Shown here: piece by piece, positions 45,575 through 56,569 of the stretch
Position numbering within the stretch: the first letter of the stretch is position 1
Layout of the letters: the number at the start of each line of letters is the position of its first letter
DNA from: an uncultured Sphingomonadaceae bacterium
GTDB lineage: Bacteria; Pseudomonadota; Alphaproteobacteria; Sphingomonadales; Sphingomonadaceae
NCBI GenBank assembly: GCA_903871605.1
Contig: CAIQHF010000048.1
Coordinates: 62,001-126,000 of the forward strand
Reading direction: 5' to 3'
Length of the DNA stretch: 64,000 nt
Translations under genes and position numbers: made by a program
The notes under the pieces: generated by a model
Database searches by the model: none
Told to the model about the DNA's origin: nothing
Seen by the model: the letters and a program-made list of their open reading frames with translations, nothing else

Positions 45575-45931
45575 TCAATAATGATTGTGGTGGTGGTGGT
45601 GGTGGTGGTGGTGATGGACCGGCCGACGCACCCATCCGCCATTATTCCAATAATAGCCGTTCTGCATGTACCAGCGCCGGTCGTGATGATGGTGGTGGTG
45701 ATGATGGTGATGATGCGGCGCATATTGGACGTCTTCGAAGCGAGCCGGTTGCGCCGCATATTGCGCGTCGGCCAAGCTTAGCCTCGCCCCCGCGTCGGGC
45801 ACGGGCTCGAGGAGATCGGCGTAGGACGCGGCCACGGGTATGGGCGCCTCCGCCTGCGAGGGCGCGGCGAACGCGGCGCCGGCGGCAAGCGCCGCGGCGG
45901 TTCCGAGCGCAATCTTGGTCTTGGTTTCCAC
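45575..45931 (-). CDS. Exported polyhistidine-rich protein
   Basis: A 118-residue protein with an N-terminal signal peptide (TKIALGTAAALAAGAAFAAP). Two uninterrupted His tracts, of eleven and ten residues, flank an aromatic stretch (DRRWYMQNGYYWNNGGWVRR). Start is GTG at 45931, four bases after GAGGA; no in-frame ATG suits the signal peptide. The tracts should bind Ni, Zn or Cu in the periplasm or at the surface. The second tract is encoded mostly by CAC repeated nine times, a possible slippage site. Confidence 0.75.
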   Translation of the reverse strand: METKTKIALGTAAALAAGAAFAAPSQAEAPIPVAASYADLLEPVPDAGARLSLADAQYAAQPARFEDVQYAPHHHHHHHHHHHDRRWYMQNGYYWNNGGWVRRPVHHHHHHHHHHNHY

Positions 45932-46144
45932 AGCATCCTCCTCGAATTTATAGCCTCCCGGGCAAACGCAGGTGCAGGTCGTTCGATCCATCGCGTAGGC
46001 GCGCGCCGTTGCGCGGCTGTCGCCCGCTTCGCAGCAACCCCGGCGGGCAACTCCGTCGCGATCCCGTCGCGATCCTGCCAGATCGCGGCTAGGCGTGCCC
46101 GCCCATGGCCACTATGCTCGAGCGCGGGGAGAATGCCGGACTCG

Positions 46145-46990
46145 ATGCTTGTTGCGCAGATCAGCGACCTCCACGTCAAGGCGGGGGCGGGGGGCGAGTA
46201 GAATAGTCGCCGCCTGCGGCATGTCGTCGAGTATCTGCGGGCGCTTCCTCTCGTTCCCGACATGCTCGTCGTCAGCGGCGACATGACCGAGGACGGTGCG
46301 GAACCGTCCTATCGGATATTGCACGATATCCTCGCGCCTTTGGACATCCCCACGCTGTTTGCGGTTGGAAATCATGATCGCCGTGCGGCGCTGCGGACGG
46401 TGTTTCCCGACGTGCCGTTCAACGACGGCTTTGCGCAATATGCGGTCGAGCTCCCGGATCGTCGCGTCATCGTGCTCGACACGCTCGAAGAGGGGCAGGA
46501 CGGCGGCGCATTTTGTGCACGCCGTGCCGAGTGGCTGCGCACGACGCTCGAAGCGCGCGAGGATGCCGATACGCTGATCGTGCTGCATCATCCGCCATCA
46601 TGCACCGGCATCGATTGGATGGACATCCATCCCGAGGACGGCTGGACCGAAAGGCTGGCGCGGGTGATCCGCGACCATCGCCAGGTGGTCGCGCTGATCG
46701 CGGGCCACGTCCACCGGCCGGTCGCGATGGCTTGGCAGGGCCGTATCCTGACCATCACGACGTCGACCGCGCCGCAGGTCGCGCTCGATCTCCGGCCGAT
46801 CGATCCCGCGCATCCAGATGGTCGCGCGCTGATCGTCGACGAGCCGCCGGGACTAGCCTTACACCGCTGGACGGCGACGGGGATCGCCACGCATTTCGAT
46901 GTCGTCGACAAGCCGGATACGATCGTGCGTTTCGATCATCGTCACCGCGCGATGATCGAAGAGCTTACCCGGACGCGGCCTTCCGACTGA
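46145..46990 (+). pseudogene. Metallophosphoesterase gene with an in-frame stop codon
   Basis: From ATG 46145 the frame encodes MLVAQISDLHVKAGAGGE, then a TAG at 46199-46201, then continues in the same frame as NSRRLRHVVEYLRALPLVPD. It goes on through SGDMTEDG, VGNHDRRAAL, VLHHPP and GHVHRPVAM to the stop at 46990. The pieces form a complete CpdA-like calcineurin phosphoesterase of 281 residues, whose first metal ligands (SDLH, Asp8 and His10) precede the stop. Re-initiation at ATG 46262 would give a protein without them. Either a nonsense mutation, a read-through codon or a sequencing error. Confidence 0.8.
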
Positions 46991-47017
46991 CACCCGTCGC
47001 GCAGTCGGACAGCCTCG

Positions 47018-50000
47018 TCAGTTCGGCATGGGCGCGTTGCCGACCAATATGTCGTTGCCGAAGCCGGTGACCGGATCGTCGATGATGTTCGACGTGCTGA
47101 ACTGGACGCTGACGCGCACCGGCGGCTCGTAGATGCGCGACGGGAAGCCGTCGTAGCGATAATGGCTGCGATCGACATTGTGCCGCACCGTATCCTGTAT
47201 GCCGCCCAGCGTGGCTTTGACGTCCTGAGCATATTGCACGACCGGCAAGGGTGTCGGCGTGGGCGTTGGCGTCGGCGTGGGCGTCGGTGTTGGGGTCGGC
47301 GTGGGTGTCGGCGTTGGTGTTGGTGTCGGCGTGGGTGTTGGTGTCGGTGTTGGCGTCGGCGTTGGCGTGGGTGTCGGTGTTGGCGTGGGCGTTGGCGTTG
47401 GCGTGGGTGTTGGTGTCGGCGTCGGCGTCGGCGTCGGCGTGGGCGTTGGCGTCGGTGTGGGCGTTGGCGTTGGCGTGGGCGTGGGCGTTGGCGTCGGCGT
47501 CGGTGTGGGCGTGGGCGTTGGCGTCGGTGTTGGTGTTGGTGTTGGTGTCGGCGTTTGCGGCTGGCAGCCTTGCGCGCCGATCACGCAGCCATTGACCGTC
47601 GAGTTGCTCGCCAAAGGCGTCGTGCTGTCGCCATCGTTCAACGCCAGTTCCGGGCCGACCGCGGCGCCGGTGTCGTAGCCGCCGCTGGCATTGGCGATCC
47701 GGCCGTTGATCACCGCTTCGATCGGATTGCCCTGCGTCGATATCAGGCGGACGCCGCCCTGGCCTGCGGTGAAGCCGGCACGGTCGGCGGTCGCGGTGCC
47801 GCCGCTGTTCTGGACATAGACGCCGGTGGCGACGGCAAAGGTGATCGCGCCGGCCTCGATATAGCCGGCGGGCGCGACGGCGCCGTCATTGATGTCGAGG
47901 ATCGCGCCGCGCGCCTCGATGCTGTCGGCGCTACCCAGTGCGTCGATCGTCTGCTGGCTAGCGGCGGTCACCGTGTCGCCGATCAGCGTCAGCCCCCCGG
48001 TCGGGCTGCCATTGGCATCGAGCACGCGCACCGAGCCCGTCGGCGTCGTGATGCTGAGCGCGCGACCCGCGCTGAGCAACAGCACATCCGCGGCACCCGC
48101 ATTGCCGACCAGGAGATTGCCCGCGACGTTGATCGTGCCGGTCGTCGCGAAGACCAGGCCGCCGCCGCCGATATTGCCGTTGGGCGTCCCGTCGGCCGCG
48201 AAGCCGGCGCCGGACCCGATCACGCCAAGGTCGCGGATCAGCAGATCGACAGGGATGGCGCCGTCATTGTCGGCGGCGACGAAGGCGACCGCATTTCCGT
48301 GGATACGCGAGAATTCGGCATTCGAGAGGACATAGCCGATGCCGTCGTCGCCGCCGCCGACGATCGCGCCCTTTGCATTGCTGCTGTCGAGCGTCACCGT
48401 ACCGCCGCTGATCGCCGCATTGCCGTCGAGCATGATGTCGTTCGAGGTGGTCGCGATATTGGCGGCGTGCGCGACCCCCGTCAGATGCAGCAGACCGCCC
48501 GCATCGAGGCCGATCGTGCCCAGCGCGCTGAGCGTGCCGGCGGTCAGCGTCCCCGCCTGCGCGGTAAGCCCGAGCGACGAGCCCGCGCTCGCGCTGTCGA
48601 CGGTGAGGTCGTCCGCGGCAGTGATGCCGAGCGCGCCCTTGGCGATTGCCGAGGCGACGTGGAGCGAGCCGTTCGAGCCGAGCGTGATGTTGTTGCCCGC
48701 GATCGTCAGCGCCGAGGGTGTGTCGAGCCCGAGCGCGGTGATGTCGCCGGTCTGCGAACTGAGGAAGATGCCCGTCGGCGCGCTGAGGCCGTCGACGCTG
48801 AGCGTGCCGACGGTGGCGATGCGGATGTTCGATCCGTCGCTTTCATTGTCGGTCCCGCCGGTGGCCGTCGCGCTCAGCGCGCCGAGGTCGGCGGTCTGCG
48901 CGTTGACGACCACGTCGTCGCCGGCGGTTGCGGTCTGCAGCGCGACAGCGCCTTGCGTCGCATCGACGGTGACGTCGTGGAGCGCGCTCAGGCTCGAAGC
49001 GGTGATGTCGCCCGACGAGGTGAGCGCGATGTTGGAGCCCGCATTGACGTCAACGACGTCAAAATTGCCGCCCCCGACGGTCACCGAGCCGCTGCGCGAG
49101 GTGATATCGGTCGCCGAAATTGCCGCACCGCCCTTGGCATCGAGCATCACATCGCCGCCGGCGTCGAGCGTTCTGAGCGTGATCGCGCCAAGCCCAGCGG
49201 TGGTAACGTCGATCGCTCCGCCGGCGGCGGACAGCGTGTCGGCGGTGATGCTGCCGTCGCCGGCCGTGCTCAGCAGGATGCGATTGGCGGCGCTCGCCTG
49301 GCTCAGCTGAAGGTCCCCGACGGTGCGCACGAAGATGTTGGACCCGTCGCTATTCTGATCGAAGCCCCCCGTATTGGTCGTCCGGAGCGTGGCGAGATCG
49401 GCGCTCTGCGCATCGATCGTGATGTCGTCGCCGACGGTCGCCGAAGTCAGCGCGAGCGCGCCCTGATCCGCCACGGTGATATCGTGCGTCGCGGTCATGC
49501 TGTCGGCGACGATCGGGCCCGACGCGGTCAGCGCGATGCTGTTGCCCGCGGCGATGTTGCCGAGGGTGAGCGTGCCGCCTGTCGCGTCGACGGATGCGTT
49601 GCTGCTGATCCCGTCGGCGTCGATCTCGCCGCCGCCGTCGGCGGTCAGCGCGACGTCGCCAACGGCGCTGAGCGTCTTGAGGCCGATCGTCTGCCCGACC
49701 GCCATGTTGGTGGTGTGGACGGTGATGCCTGTCGACCGCGCGGTCAGCGTATCGGCGGTGATCGCGCCGGACGACGAGATGAGTTTGATACCGTAGGCGG
49801 CATCCGCGCTGGATAGTTTGAGATCGCCCGCTGTCGTGACGAAGATGTTGGCGCCGTCGCTATTCTGGTCGAACCCGCCCGTATTGGTGGTCTTGAGCGT
49901 TTGCAGCGTGGCGCTCTGCGCGCTGATCGTGATGTCGTCGCCGGCGGTGACACCGTTGAGCGTCAGCGCGGCCTGGTCGTTGACCGTGACGTCACGAACG

Positions 50001-53000
50001 GCGGCGAGATTGGCGCCGGTGACGCCGCCGGAACTGGTCAAGGCGATGCTGGTGCCGGCCTGGATATCGCCGAGCGAAAGCACGCCACCGTTCGCATTGA
50101 CCGCTGCGTTGGAGGTGATCCCCGTGGCATCGATCTCGCCGCCGCCCGCGGCGGTCAGATCGATATCGCCATTGGCGCTGAGCGTCGTGACGCCGATCGT
50201 CTTGCCGCTCGCGGTGGCGACGGAGATGCCGGTCGCCTGTGCGGTCAGCGTGTCGGCGGTGATCGCGCCCCCGCTCGAGGTCAGCTTGATCCCGTACACG
50301 GCGTCGGCGGTCGACAGCGCAATGTCGCCCTGCGCGGTGACGAAGATGTTGGACCCGTCGCTATTCTGGTCGAATCCACCGGAGTTGGTCGTCTTGAGCG
50401 CCGTGAGATCGGTGCTCTGCGCGCCGATCGTGATGTCGTCGCCCGCGGTTGCGGTGGCGAGCGTGAGGTGCGCGGCGGTGTCGATCGTGATGTCGCGCGT
50501 CGCGACGAGATTGGTGAGCGTCGTCGCGGTCGTGGTCGAGGTGGCGGTGAGCGCGATGCTGGTTCCGGCGGTGATGTCGCCGAGCGTCAGCGCGTCGCCG
50601 TCCGCGGTCACCGATCCGTTGGACGTGATCCCGTTGGCGATCACCGTCCCCCCGCGCGCGGTCGTGAGAAGGATGTTGCCGTTGGCGCTGAGCGTGTCGA
50701 GCGTGATGCCGTGGCCCGCCGATCCGCTCACGGTGATGCCGGTCGATCGCGCCGTCAGCGTGCCCGCCTTTATGTCTCCCGCGGTCGAGGTCAGCCTGAT
50801 CCCGTAGGCTGCGTCGGCGCTGGACAGCGCAAGATCGCCCGCGGTGGTGACGAAGATGTTGGAGCCGTCGCTATTCTGGTCGAATCCGCCGGTATTGGAG
50901 GTCGCGAGCGTCTGGAGATCGGCACTCTGCGCGCTGATCGTGATGTCGTCGCCCGCGGTGACGTTGTGGAGCACCAGCGCCGCAGGCGTGCTGATCGTGA
51001 CGTCGCGGCCTGCCGACAGATCATGGAGCGTGGTCGCGGTGGTGGCGTCGGTGGCGGTGAGCGCGATGCTGGTCGCCGCCGCAATGTCGCCGAACGACAG
51101 CACGCCCCCGCTCGCATTGAGCGATCCGCCGCGCGAGGTGAGGCCGGTGGCGGTGATCGTGCCGCCGCCCGAGGCGGCCAGGTCGATGTCGCCCGGTGCA
51201 TCGAGCGTCTGCAGGTCGATCGCGTGGCCACCCGCGACGTCGACGCTGATGCTCGTCGATTCCGCCTTCAGCGTCGTGGCGGTAATGTCGCCCGCGGTCG
51301 AGGTCAGCTTGATGCCGTAGGCGGCGTCGGCGCTGACCAGCGAGAGTCTGCCCGCGGTGGTGACGAAGATGTTCGAGCCGTCGCTATTCTGGTCGAATCC
51401 GCCCGTATTGGTGGTCTTGAGCGTCTGCAGATCGGCACTTTGCGCGTTGATCGTGATGTCGTCGCCGGCGGTGACGCTGGTCAGCGTCAGCCGCCCCTTG
51501 CTGGTAATCGTCACGTCGCGCGATGCGATCAGGTCGGCGAGCGTGGTCGGGCTGGTCGTGCCCGACGCGGCGAGGACGATGTTGGCGGCGGCGATGTCGC
51601 CCATCGACAGCGTTCCGGCCTTGGCCGTCACCGTGCCGTTGGTCGTGATGCCGCTGGCGTCGATCTCGCCGGCGCCGCCCGAGCCGAGCGCGATGTCGCC
51701 ATTGGCGGTGAGCGTCGTCACTTTGATCAGGCTGGCGCCGCCGGTCTTGACCGAGATCCCTGTCGCCTGCGCGGTGAGCGTGTCGGCGGTGATCGGCCCT
51801 GCCGACGCGTCGAGGCTGATCCCGTAGATCGCGTTGGCCGAGCTGAGCGTGATCGCGCCGGCGGTGGTGACGAAGATGTTGGACCCGTCGCTATTCTGGT
51901 CGAACCCGCCGGTATTGGTCGTCTTGAGCGTTTGCAGATCGGCGGTCGCGGCGTTGATCGTGATGTCGTCGCCGGCGGTCGCGCCGGCAAGCGTCAGCGC
52001 GCCTTTCGCCGTCACCGTGACATCGCGTGTCGCCGTGAGGCTGGTCGCGCCGACGGTGCCCGTGCTGGTCAGCGCGATGCTCGATCCCGCATTGATCGTG
52101 CCGAATGTCATCGCGCCGCCGCTCGCGGTCACCGATCCGCCGTTGGAGACGAGGTTGGTCGCGCCGATCGCGCCCGTGCCCGCGTCGAGCGCGACATCGC
52201 TGGCTGACTGGATGGTTACGAGGTTGATGCTGCCATTGCCGGTCTTGACGCCGATCCCGCCGCCGTCGGTGATCAGCGATGATGTGTCGATGTTGCCCGA
52301 TACCGAGGTGAGCGCGATCGCGTTGACCGCATGCGCGCTGACCAGCCCGAGTTTGCCGCTCGTCGTCAACCGGATGTTCGACCCGTCGCTATTCTGGTCG
52401 AATCCGCCGGTGTTGGTGGTGGTCAGCGTCCCGAGATCGCTGCTTGCCGCGCCGATCACGATGTCGTCGCCTGCCGCCGCCGAGGTCATCGACACCGCGC
52501 CGGTCGCGCTGACCGTGATGTCGTGGGTCGCGCTCAGATCACCCAGCGCGAACGCCCCGCCGGTGATGTCGATCGCGTTTCCCGAAGTGAGCGTCGCGCC
52601 GCCGGTCGTGCCATCGGTGTCGATCGTGATCGTATCGGGCGACTCGATGCGCTTGAGCGGCACCACGCCCGATGTCGCGATCGACGCGGTCGACGAGGAG
52701 AACAGGCTGAGCGGCGCGGTGATCGTCGCGTTCGCCACCTCGATCGCCCCGGCGCTGCCGAAATTGCCCGGGTCGGTCCCGGCGTCGAGACCGTGAATGT
52801 CACGTCCGGCGGCGAGCACCACCTCGCCGTTCTCGACGCTCGCCGAGGTCGCGGCATCGAAGCCGAGCGTCCCCGCGACGAGCATGTCGATCGCGGCGCC
52901 CTTGGAGACGGCGACCAGATAGATACGATGCGGGTCCGCGGCGCTGGTCGCGGCGGGGCCGGTGGTCGTGCCGCTGTGGCTGAGGATGCCAGGTCCGCCC

Positions 53001-53785
53001 GCGCCCGATCCGCCGAGCACCTGGATGTCGAACAGGCCGGCATTATAGGTCAGATCGACGCTCTCGGCGGCGACGAGCGCTGCCGATCCGTTGACGTCGA
53101 TCGTTCCTGCCTGGCTGATCGCGGGGGCGCTCAACGCGACATAGCTGCCCGCCGTCGATGCGGTGATCGTCGCGCCCGCCATGATCGTGATCGCCGCGGC
53201 GGGCGTCGGGCCGGGGCGGAGCTGGATCTGCCCGTTGCTGCCGAACAACGCGTTATTGGTACCAACCGCGACCGGGTTGGCGGTGAGCAGCAGGCTGCCG
53301 ACATTGAACGCGCCGGTCGATCCGACGATGATCCCGCCGGGGCTGTAGAACCACAGCGCACCGCCCGGCGTCGTCGTCTGCCCCGCAAAGCCGTTGACCG
53401 TGCCGTTGAACCCGATCGCGCGACTGGTGTCGGTCGGCAGGATGCGGTTGAGCACGACATAATTGCCGCCGACCGTGGCGCTGCCATTATAGGTGGCGAC
53501 GGTGCCGGCCGGGAGGAAATCGATCGTCCCGGTGCCGCGCTGGTTGGTCGGCGTCCAGTCGATGATGGCGGTCGGCGAGCCGGCGGTGATCGTGTCGCGG
53601 CCGGTGACCTTGCGATTGATCGTGACATTGCCCGCGACGACGACCGGATTGCCCTGGAACGCCTGCGCGCGCAGCGCGACGGGCACGCCCATCGCAGCAA
53701 GCGCTATCGATGCCGAACAGCTTGCGCGCAACCGTTGACGTGCCGAGGTGCGATGTGCGGCGGTCATATTGTCCGATGCGTCCAT
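47018..53785 (-). CDS. TpsA-type exoprotein (filamentous hemagglutinin-like)
   Basis: About 2255 residues. A signal peptide ([21 protein letters not shown]) leads to a TPS secretion domain ([39 protein letters not shown]). A long beta-helical region then carries eight copies of a ~170-residue repeat, followed by a ~50-unit Thr-Pro linker and a 75-residue tail ending [13 protein letters not shown]. It is secreted through the outer membrane by the TpsB encoded 250 bases upstream. The ATG at 53785 follows GGGGGG; a longer upstream frame is probably untranslated. Likely a surface adhesin or matrix protein. Confidence 0.9.
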   Translation of the reverse strand: MDASDNMTAAHRTSARQRLRASCSASIALAAMGVPVALRAQAFQGNPVVVAGNVTINRKVTGRDTITAGSPTAIIDWTPTNQRGTGTIDFLPAGTVATYNGSATVGGNYVVLNRILPTDTSRAIGFNGTVNGFAGQTTTPGGALWFYSPGGIIVGSTGAFNVGSLLLTANPVAVGTNNALFGSNGQIQLRPGPTPAAAITIMAGATITASTAGSYVALSAPAISQAGTIDVNGSAALVAAESVDLTYNAGLFDIQVLGGSGAGGPGILSHSGTTTGPAATSAADPHRIYLVAVSKGAAIDMLVAGTLGFDAATSASVENGEVVLAAGRDIHGLDAGTDPGNFGSAGAIEVANATITAPLSLFSSSTASIATSGVVPLKRIESPDTITIDTDGTTGGATLTSGNAIDITGGAFALGDLSATHDITVSATGAVSMTSAAAGDDIVIGAASSDLGTLTTTNTGGFDQNSDGSNIRLTTSGKLGLVSAHAVNAIALTSVSGNIDTSSLITDGGGIGVKTGNGSINLVTIQSASDVALDAGTGAIGATNLVSNGGSVTASGGAMTFGTINAGSSIALTSTGTVGATSLTATRDVTVTAKGALTLAGATAGDDITINAATADLQTLKTTNTGGFDQNSDGSNIFVTTAGAITLSSANAIYGISLDASAGPITADTLTAQATGISVKTGGASLIKVTTLTANGDIALGSGGAGEIDASGITTNGTVTAKAGTLSMGDIAAANIVLAASGTTSPTTLADLIASRDVTITSKGRLTLTSVTAGDDITINAQSADLQTLKTTNTGGFDQNSDGSNIFVTTAGRLSLVSADAAYGIKLTSTAGDITATTLKAESTSISVDVAGGHAIDLQTLDAPGDIDLAASGGGTITATGLTSRGGSLNASGGVLSFGDIAAATSIALTATDATTATTLHDLSAGRDVTISTPAALVLHNVTAGDDITISAQSADLQTLATSNTGGFDQNSDGSNIFVTTAGDLALSSADAAYGIRLTSTAGDIKAGTLTARSTGITVSGSAGHGITLDTLSANGNILLTTARGGTVIANGITSNGSVTADGDALTLGDITAGTSIALTATSTTTATTLTNLVATRDITIDTAAHLTLATATAGDDITIGAQSTDLTALKTTNSGGFDQNSDGSNIFVTAQGDIALSTADAVYGIKLTSSGGAITADTLTAQATGISVATASGKTIGVTTLSANGDIDLTAAGGGEIDATGITSNAAVNANGGVLSLGDIQAGTSIALTSSGGVTGANLAAVRDVTVNDQAALTLNGVTAGDDITISAQSATLQTLKTTNTGGFDQNSDGANIFVTTAGDLKLSSADAAYGIKLISSSGAITADTLTARSTGITVHTTNMAVGQTIGLKTLSAVGDVALTADGGGEIDADGISSNASVDATGGTLTLGNIAAGNSIALTASGPIVADSMTATHDITVADQGALALTSATVGDDITIDAQSADLATLRTTNTGGFDQNSDGSNIFVRTVGDLQLSQASAANRILLSTAGDGSITADTLSAAGGAIDVTTAGLGAITLRTLDAGGDVMLDAKGGAAISATDITSRSGSVTVGGGNFDVVDVNAGSNIALTSSGDITASSLSALHDVTVDATQGAVALQTATAGDDVVVNAQTADLGALSATATGGTDNESDGSNIRIATVGTLSVDGLSAPTGIFLSSQTGDITALGLDTPSALTIAGNNITLGSNGSLHVASAIAKGALGITAADDLTVDSASAGSSLGLTAQAGTLTAGTLSALGTIGLDAGGLLHLTGVAHAANIATTSNDIMLDGNAAISGGTVTLDSSNAKGAIVGGGDDGIGYVLSNAEFSRIHGNAVAFVAADNDGAIPVDLLIRDLGVIGSGAGFAADGTPNGNIGGGGLVFATTGTINVAGNLLVGNAGAADVLLLSAGRALSITTPTGSVRVLDANGSPTGGLTLIGDTVTAASQQTIDALGSADSIEARGAILDINDGAVAPAGYIEAGAITFAVATGVYVQNSGGTATADRAGFTAGQGGVRLISTQGNPIEAVINGRIANASGGYDTGAAVGPELALNDGDSTTPLASNSTVNGCVIGAQGCQPQTPTPTPTPTPTPTPTPTPTPTPTPTPTPTPTPTPTPTPTPTPTPTPTPTPTPTPTPTPTPTPTPTPTPTPTPTPTPTPTPTPTPTPTPTPTPTPTPTPTPTPLPVVQYAQDVKATLGGIQDTVRHNVDRSHYRYDGFPSRIYEPPVRVSVQFSTSNIIDDPVTGFGNDILVGNAPMPN
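47249..47552 (-). repeat. Hexanucleotide repeat encoding ~50 Thr-Pro dipeptides
   Basis: On the plus strand the stretch is a run of GG(T/C)GT(T/C/G) units, which on the coding strand encodes uninterrupted (TP)n between residues QPQ and LPVV. Because the period is six bases, changes in copy number alter linker length without frameshift. Confidence 0.9.
48830..52420 (-). repeat. Eight in-frame ~510-base repeats in the TpsA beta-helix
   Basis: A conserved block [21 protein letters not shown] recurs in slightly varied form (20 residues quoted at most: [12 protein letters not shown] is the core). Corresponding CCGTCGCTATTCTGG sites lie near 49344, 49854, 50355, 50865, 51378, 51885 and 52383, with a degenerate copy near 48837. 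Spacings are 498-513 bases and always multiples of three. Each unit also contains RDVTI...LTL...ATAGDDITI. Confidence 0.85.
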
Positions 53786-54036
53786 CTGCCCCCCGCGCGT
53801 CCTCGATCGGCCGGATGATCCGGCGACGGGCTCGAACCTTGCAAGCCTTGCACACGCATGCGCTACAAATGGGGTGACCGACGCGGCTAACGCCGAAGAG
53901 AAGCGATCCATCCCCACGGACCGATGGGCTATTTGCTGAATAGCGCTCACCACCGCCAAAGAACAAGCACGAATGCGTCACTGTCGGGAGGGCCCATTCT
54001 ATTCGACGGCGACAATCCGAGTCGGTGCCACGGTCG

Positions 54037-55824
54037 TTACGGCAGCAGCCTCGTCGTCAGATTGACCAGCAGCCGCACGTCGCCGCGCTGGCTCTCGAAC
54101 GGCGTGCGGCGAAGCGGCGCGGCGAGCATCACCTCGAGCCGTGCGCGATCGCCCCACGCGGCGCGAACGCCGCCGCCCGCCGAATAGAGGCGCTGGGGAT
54201 CGCGAACTCCCGCCAATGCGCCCCGCGTCCATAGCCACGCCGCATCGACGAACAGGAAGGGCTGGACCGCCAGGCTCTTCGCACTCGACGGCGTCAGCTT
54301 GCCGAACCGCAACTCGTTCTGCATCCCGTAACCGCTGTCGCCGACCAGCGCACCCGCGTCATAGCCGCGCCCGACAGTATAATTCCCCGCCGAATATTGC
54401 TCGTAGCTGAGCAGCGGATCGAACGCATATTGCGCGCGCGGGCTGATCGCGATCGTGAACTTGGGATCGGGGCGCAGCTCGATCGTGCCGCCGAGCCGGA
54501 TCAGCGCGCCCTGCGGATCGGCGTCGAGCCGGCTCAGCGAGGGCAGGGTGAAACAGCGCAGATAGGGTGACGGGCCGCAATCGCGACTGGCGCCGAGCCC
54601 TGCAATGCCCTTGCGGACCTCGAGCGATCCGGCGATCCGCCAGCGCGGCTCGGCGGCGCTATAGCCGGTGGTGTCGGCGAGACTTGCGGGATCGATCGCG
54701 CTCAGGTCGGCGCGGCCATAGAGAACGCGTAGGCGGTCCTCGGTGAACGGTGCCCCGCCGAAACGGAGCCGCTGGTCGACGATGTCGAGTCCGCCCGACA
54801 GGCGCAGTGTCTCCGCCTGGCGCCGGATCAGCGGATAGCTTGCCTCGACGGTGCCGATCAGCGTCCGCGCGCGCAACGGATCGCCATTGCCCAGATCGGG
54901 CCGCGTCCATGCATAGGTGAAATGGCCGGCCAGCGTCAGCCCGCTATTGCCCGGGCGAAGCTCATAGGCGGCCTGGACGACGCTTTGCTCGTGAACATCG
55001 GCCGTATTGTACACGCCGATCACGGCGCGGTCGCCCAACCCGACGAGATCGTTGAGTTCGGCGGTCGCCAGGCCCGACCACCGCCCGACCGCATGCGATC
55101 CGTAATTCTGGACGTTGATCGTCACCGCCAACGGCATGCGCGAGACGATGACGTCGCCGACCACCTCGCCCGCCACGGTTCCGGCGGGGCGCAGCGCGAG
55201 GCGGATCTCATAGCCGGGCAGGTCGCCTGCGAGCAGCAGTCGCCGCTCGGCGACGGCCTGGTTGAACGGCTGCCCGTCCTTGAGCGCATCGAGATAGGCG
55301 GCGATCAGGCGCTCGGCGTGGCCGGTATCGCCACGGACGTGGATCGCGACCAGCTTGGCCATGATCACCGACAGGTGGATCGTGCCGTCGCCGATCCGCT
55401 GCGGCGGCACCTGGACTGCGGCCAGATAGCCTTGCCGGCGCAGGATCGCGGCGGCGCCATCGCGGATCGCGCAGACCGTGGCGAGCGGCACGGGATGGCC
55501 GATCGCACCCGCATAGGCGGCGCGCAGCGGGGCGGGATCGACGCCCTGCAGCCCGTCGAACACGACGTCTGTGAGCGTCACCGTGATACCGGCATAGCGG
55601 GGGTCGTCGAGCGGGCAGGGGCCACGTTCGATGCCGCCGGAGACGGTCAGCCGCGAGCGCGGCGTCGCCTGCGTGGCGGTCGGCAGGCGGTTGATCTCCT
55701 CGCGCGTCGGCGGCGCGATCCCGGTGCCGGGATGCGGCACGGTCTGTGCGGCGAGCGGCGCCGCCGTCGCCGCTATCGCGGCGCCGGTCGCCCATCGCCG
55801 AACGGCGGTACACCACAGCATCAT
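54037..55824 (-). CDS. TpsB outer-membrane transporter (ShlB/FhaC family)
   Basis: A 595-residue protein with a signal peptide (WATGAAIAATAAPLAAQ). Two POTRA domains, ~70-220, include GITVTLTDVVFDGLQGVDPA and AAILRRQGYLAAVQVPPQRI. A 16-strand barrel follows, with VQNYGSHAVGRW, VGRGYDAGALVGDSGYGMQNELRF (the VRGY-type loop motif, quoted in part) and a C-terminal LLVNLTTRLLP. It recognises the TPS domain and translocates the TpsA protein encoded next. It lies 16 bases after the upstream periplasmic protein gene. Confidence 0.92.
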   Translation of the reverse strand: MMLWCTAVRRWATGAAIAATAAPLAAQTVPHPGTGIAPPTREEINRLPTATQATPRSRLTVSGGIERGPCPLDDPRYAGITVTLTDVVFDGLQGVDPAPLRAAYAGAIGHPVPLATVCAIRDGAAAILRRQGYLAAVQVPPQRIGDGTIHLSVIMAKLVAIHVRGDTGHAERLIAAYLDALKDGQPFNQAVAERRLLLAGDLPGYEIRLALRPAGTVAGEVVGDVIVSRMPLAVTINVQNYGSHAVGRWSGLATAELNDLVGLGDRAVIGVYNTADVHEQSVVQAAYELRPGNSGLTLAGHFTYAWTRPDLGNGDPLRARTLIGTVEASYPLIRRQAETLRLSGGLDIVDQRLRFGGAPFTEDRLRVLYGRADLSAIDPASLADTTGYSAAEPRWRIAGSLEVRKGIAGLGASRDCGPSPYLRCFTLPSLSRLDADPQGALIRLGGTIELRPDPKFTIAISPRAQYAFDPLLSYEQYSAGNYTVGRGYDAGALVGDSGYGMQNELRFGKLTPSSAKSLAVQPFLFVDAAWLWTRGALAGVRDPQRLYSAGGGVRAAWGDRARLEVMLAAPLRRTPFESQRGDVRLLVNLTTRLLP

Positions 55825-55840
55825 GCCCCCATCCCCGTCT

Positions 55841-56569
55841 CTATCCCTGCCTGGCGGTGGTCGCGATCAACACGTCGATCTGTCCCTGGCAGGCATGCGC
55901 CACGAGCGTGCCGGCCAGCGTCGGCATGTCGACGGGCGCCGGCCCGACGAGCCGAAGGTGGATCGTGGTGCCGGCCGGCGGCGTACCCGCACCGGTTATG
56001 CGATAGTCGCCGTCTGGCACGACCGGCAGCTTGGCCGGCCAGGGCTGCGTCGCCTGCCCCTTGATCCAGTCGAGCGAGGCGGTGGCGCCGCCGGGTGCGC
56101 GCATCGTCGAGTGGCCGGCAACCTCGGAATCGCCGCGCCAGATCGTCACCTTTTTGGTGTCGGTGAGGCAAGCGGTGCCGCTTTCGGCAATGTCGACGAA
56201 CCAGATGTTGGGTCGGCGGGGCGGACCCGAATCGGCAAGATTGTTGCGGACCGCCCCGATCCGTGCGCGCCGTCGCGTGCTGGCGCCAGCGAGCGAGGCG
56301 AGGCTGGTCGTCGCGGTCGATGCCAGGCCGGCGACGAAGCTTCCCGGTCCCTGCAGCGTCCGCGTGCCACGCGAATCGAGCAGCACGAGTTCGTCGTTGG
56401 TGCGCAGCACGATGCGGGTCGCATCGGGCATCGTCCGGCCGGCGACATATCGTGCGGAGGACGGCCCGATCGCGCGCAACACCATCACATCCGCGATTGC
56501 GGCATTCGTCGCAACCGGCAAGACAGCGGCAAGCAACAGACAGTAAACGCGTCGGTCATTCCAGCGCAT
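55841..56569 (-). CDS. Periplasmic protein of unknown function
   Basis: A 242-residue protein with a signal peptide (YCLLLAAVLPVATNAAIA). The mature part begins VMVLRAIGPSSARYVAGRTMPD and contains LLDSRGTRTLQGPGSFVAG, which resembles the FecR-like or 'gate' beta-rich segments found in envelope signalling proteins. Two Cys residues (TACLTDTKK, AHACQGQ) could form a disulphide. Its start overlaps the cyclase stop by 14 bases, and tpsB follows after 16 bases. It probably acts between the cyclase/CHAT proteins and the secretion pair. Family not recognised. Confidence 0.75.
   Translation of the reverse strand: MRWNDRRVYCLLLAAVLPVATNAAIADVMVLRAIGPSSARYVAGRTMPDATRIVLRTNDELVLLDSRGTRTLQGPGSFVAGLASTATTSLASLAGASTRRRARIGAVRNNLADSGPPRRPNIWFVDIAESGTACLTDTKKVTIWRGDSEVAGHSTMRAPGGATASLDWIKGQATQPWPAKLPVVPDGDYRITGAGTPPAGTTIHLRLVGPAPVDMPTLAGTLVAHACQGQIDVLIATTARQG

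Noticed and set aside
47162-49816. Long plus-strand frames, including a (Val-Gly)n one, opposite TpsA
   Set aside because: They mirror the Thr-Pro and beta-helix repeats of the real gene on the other strand.
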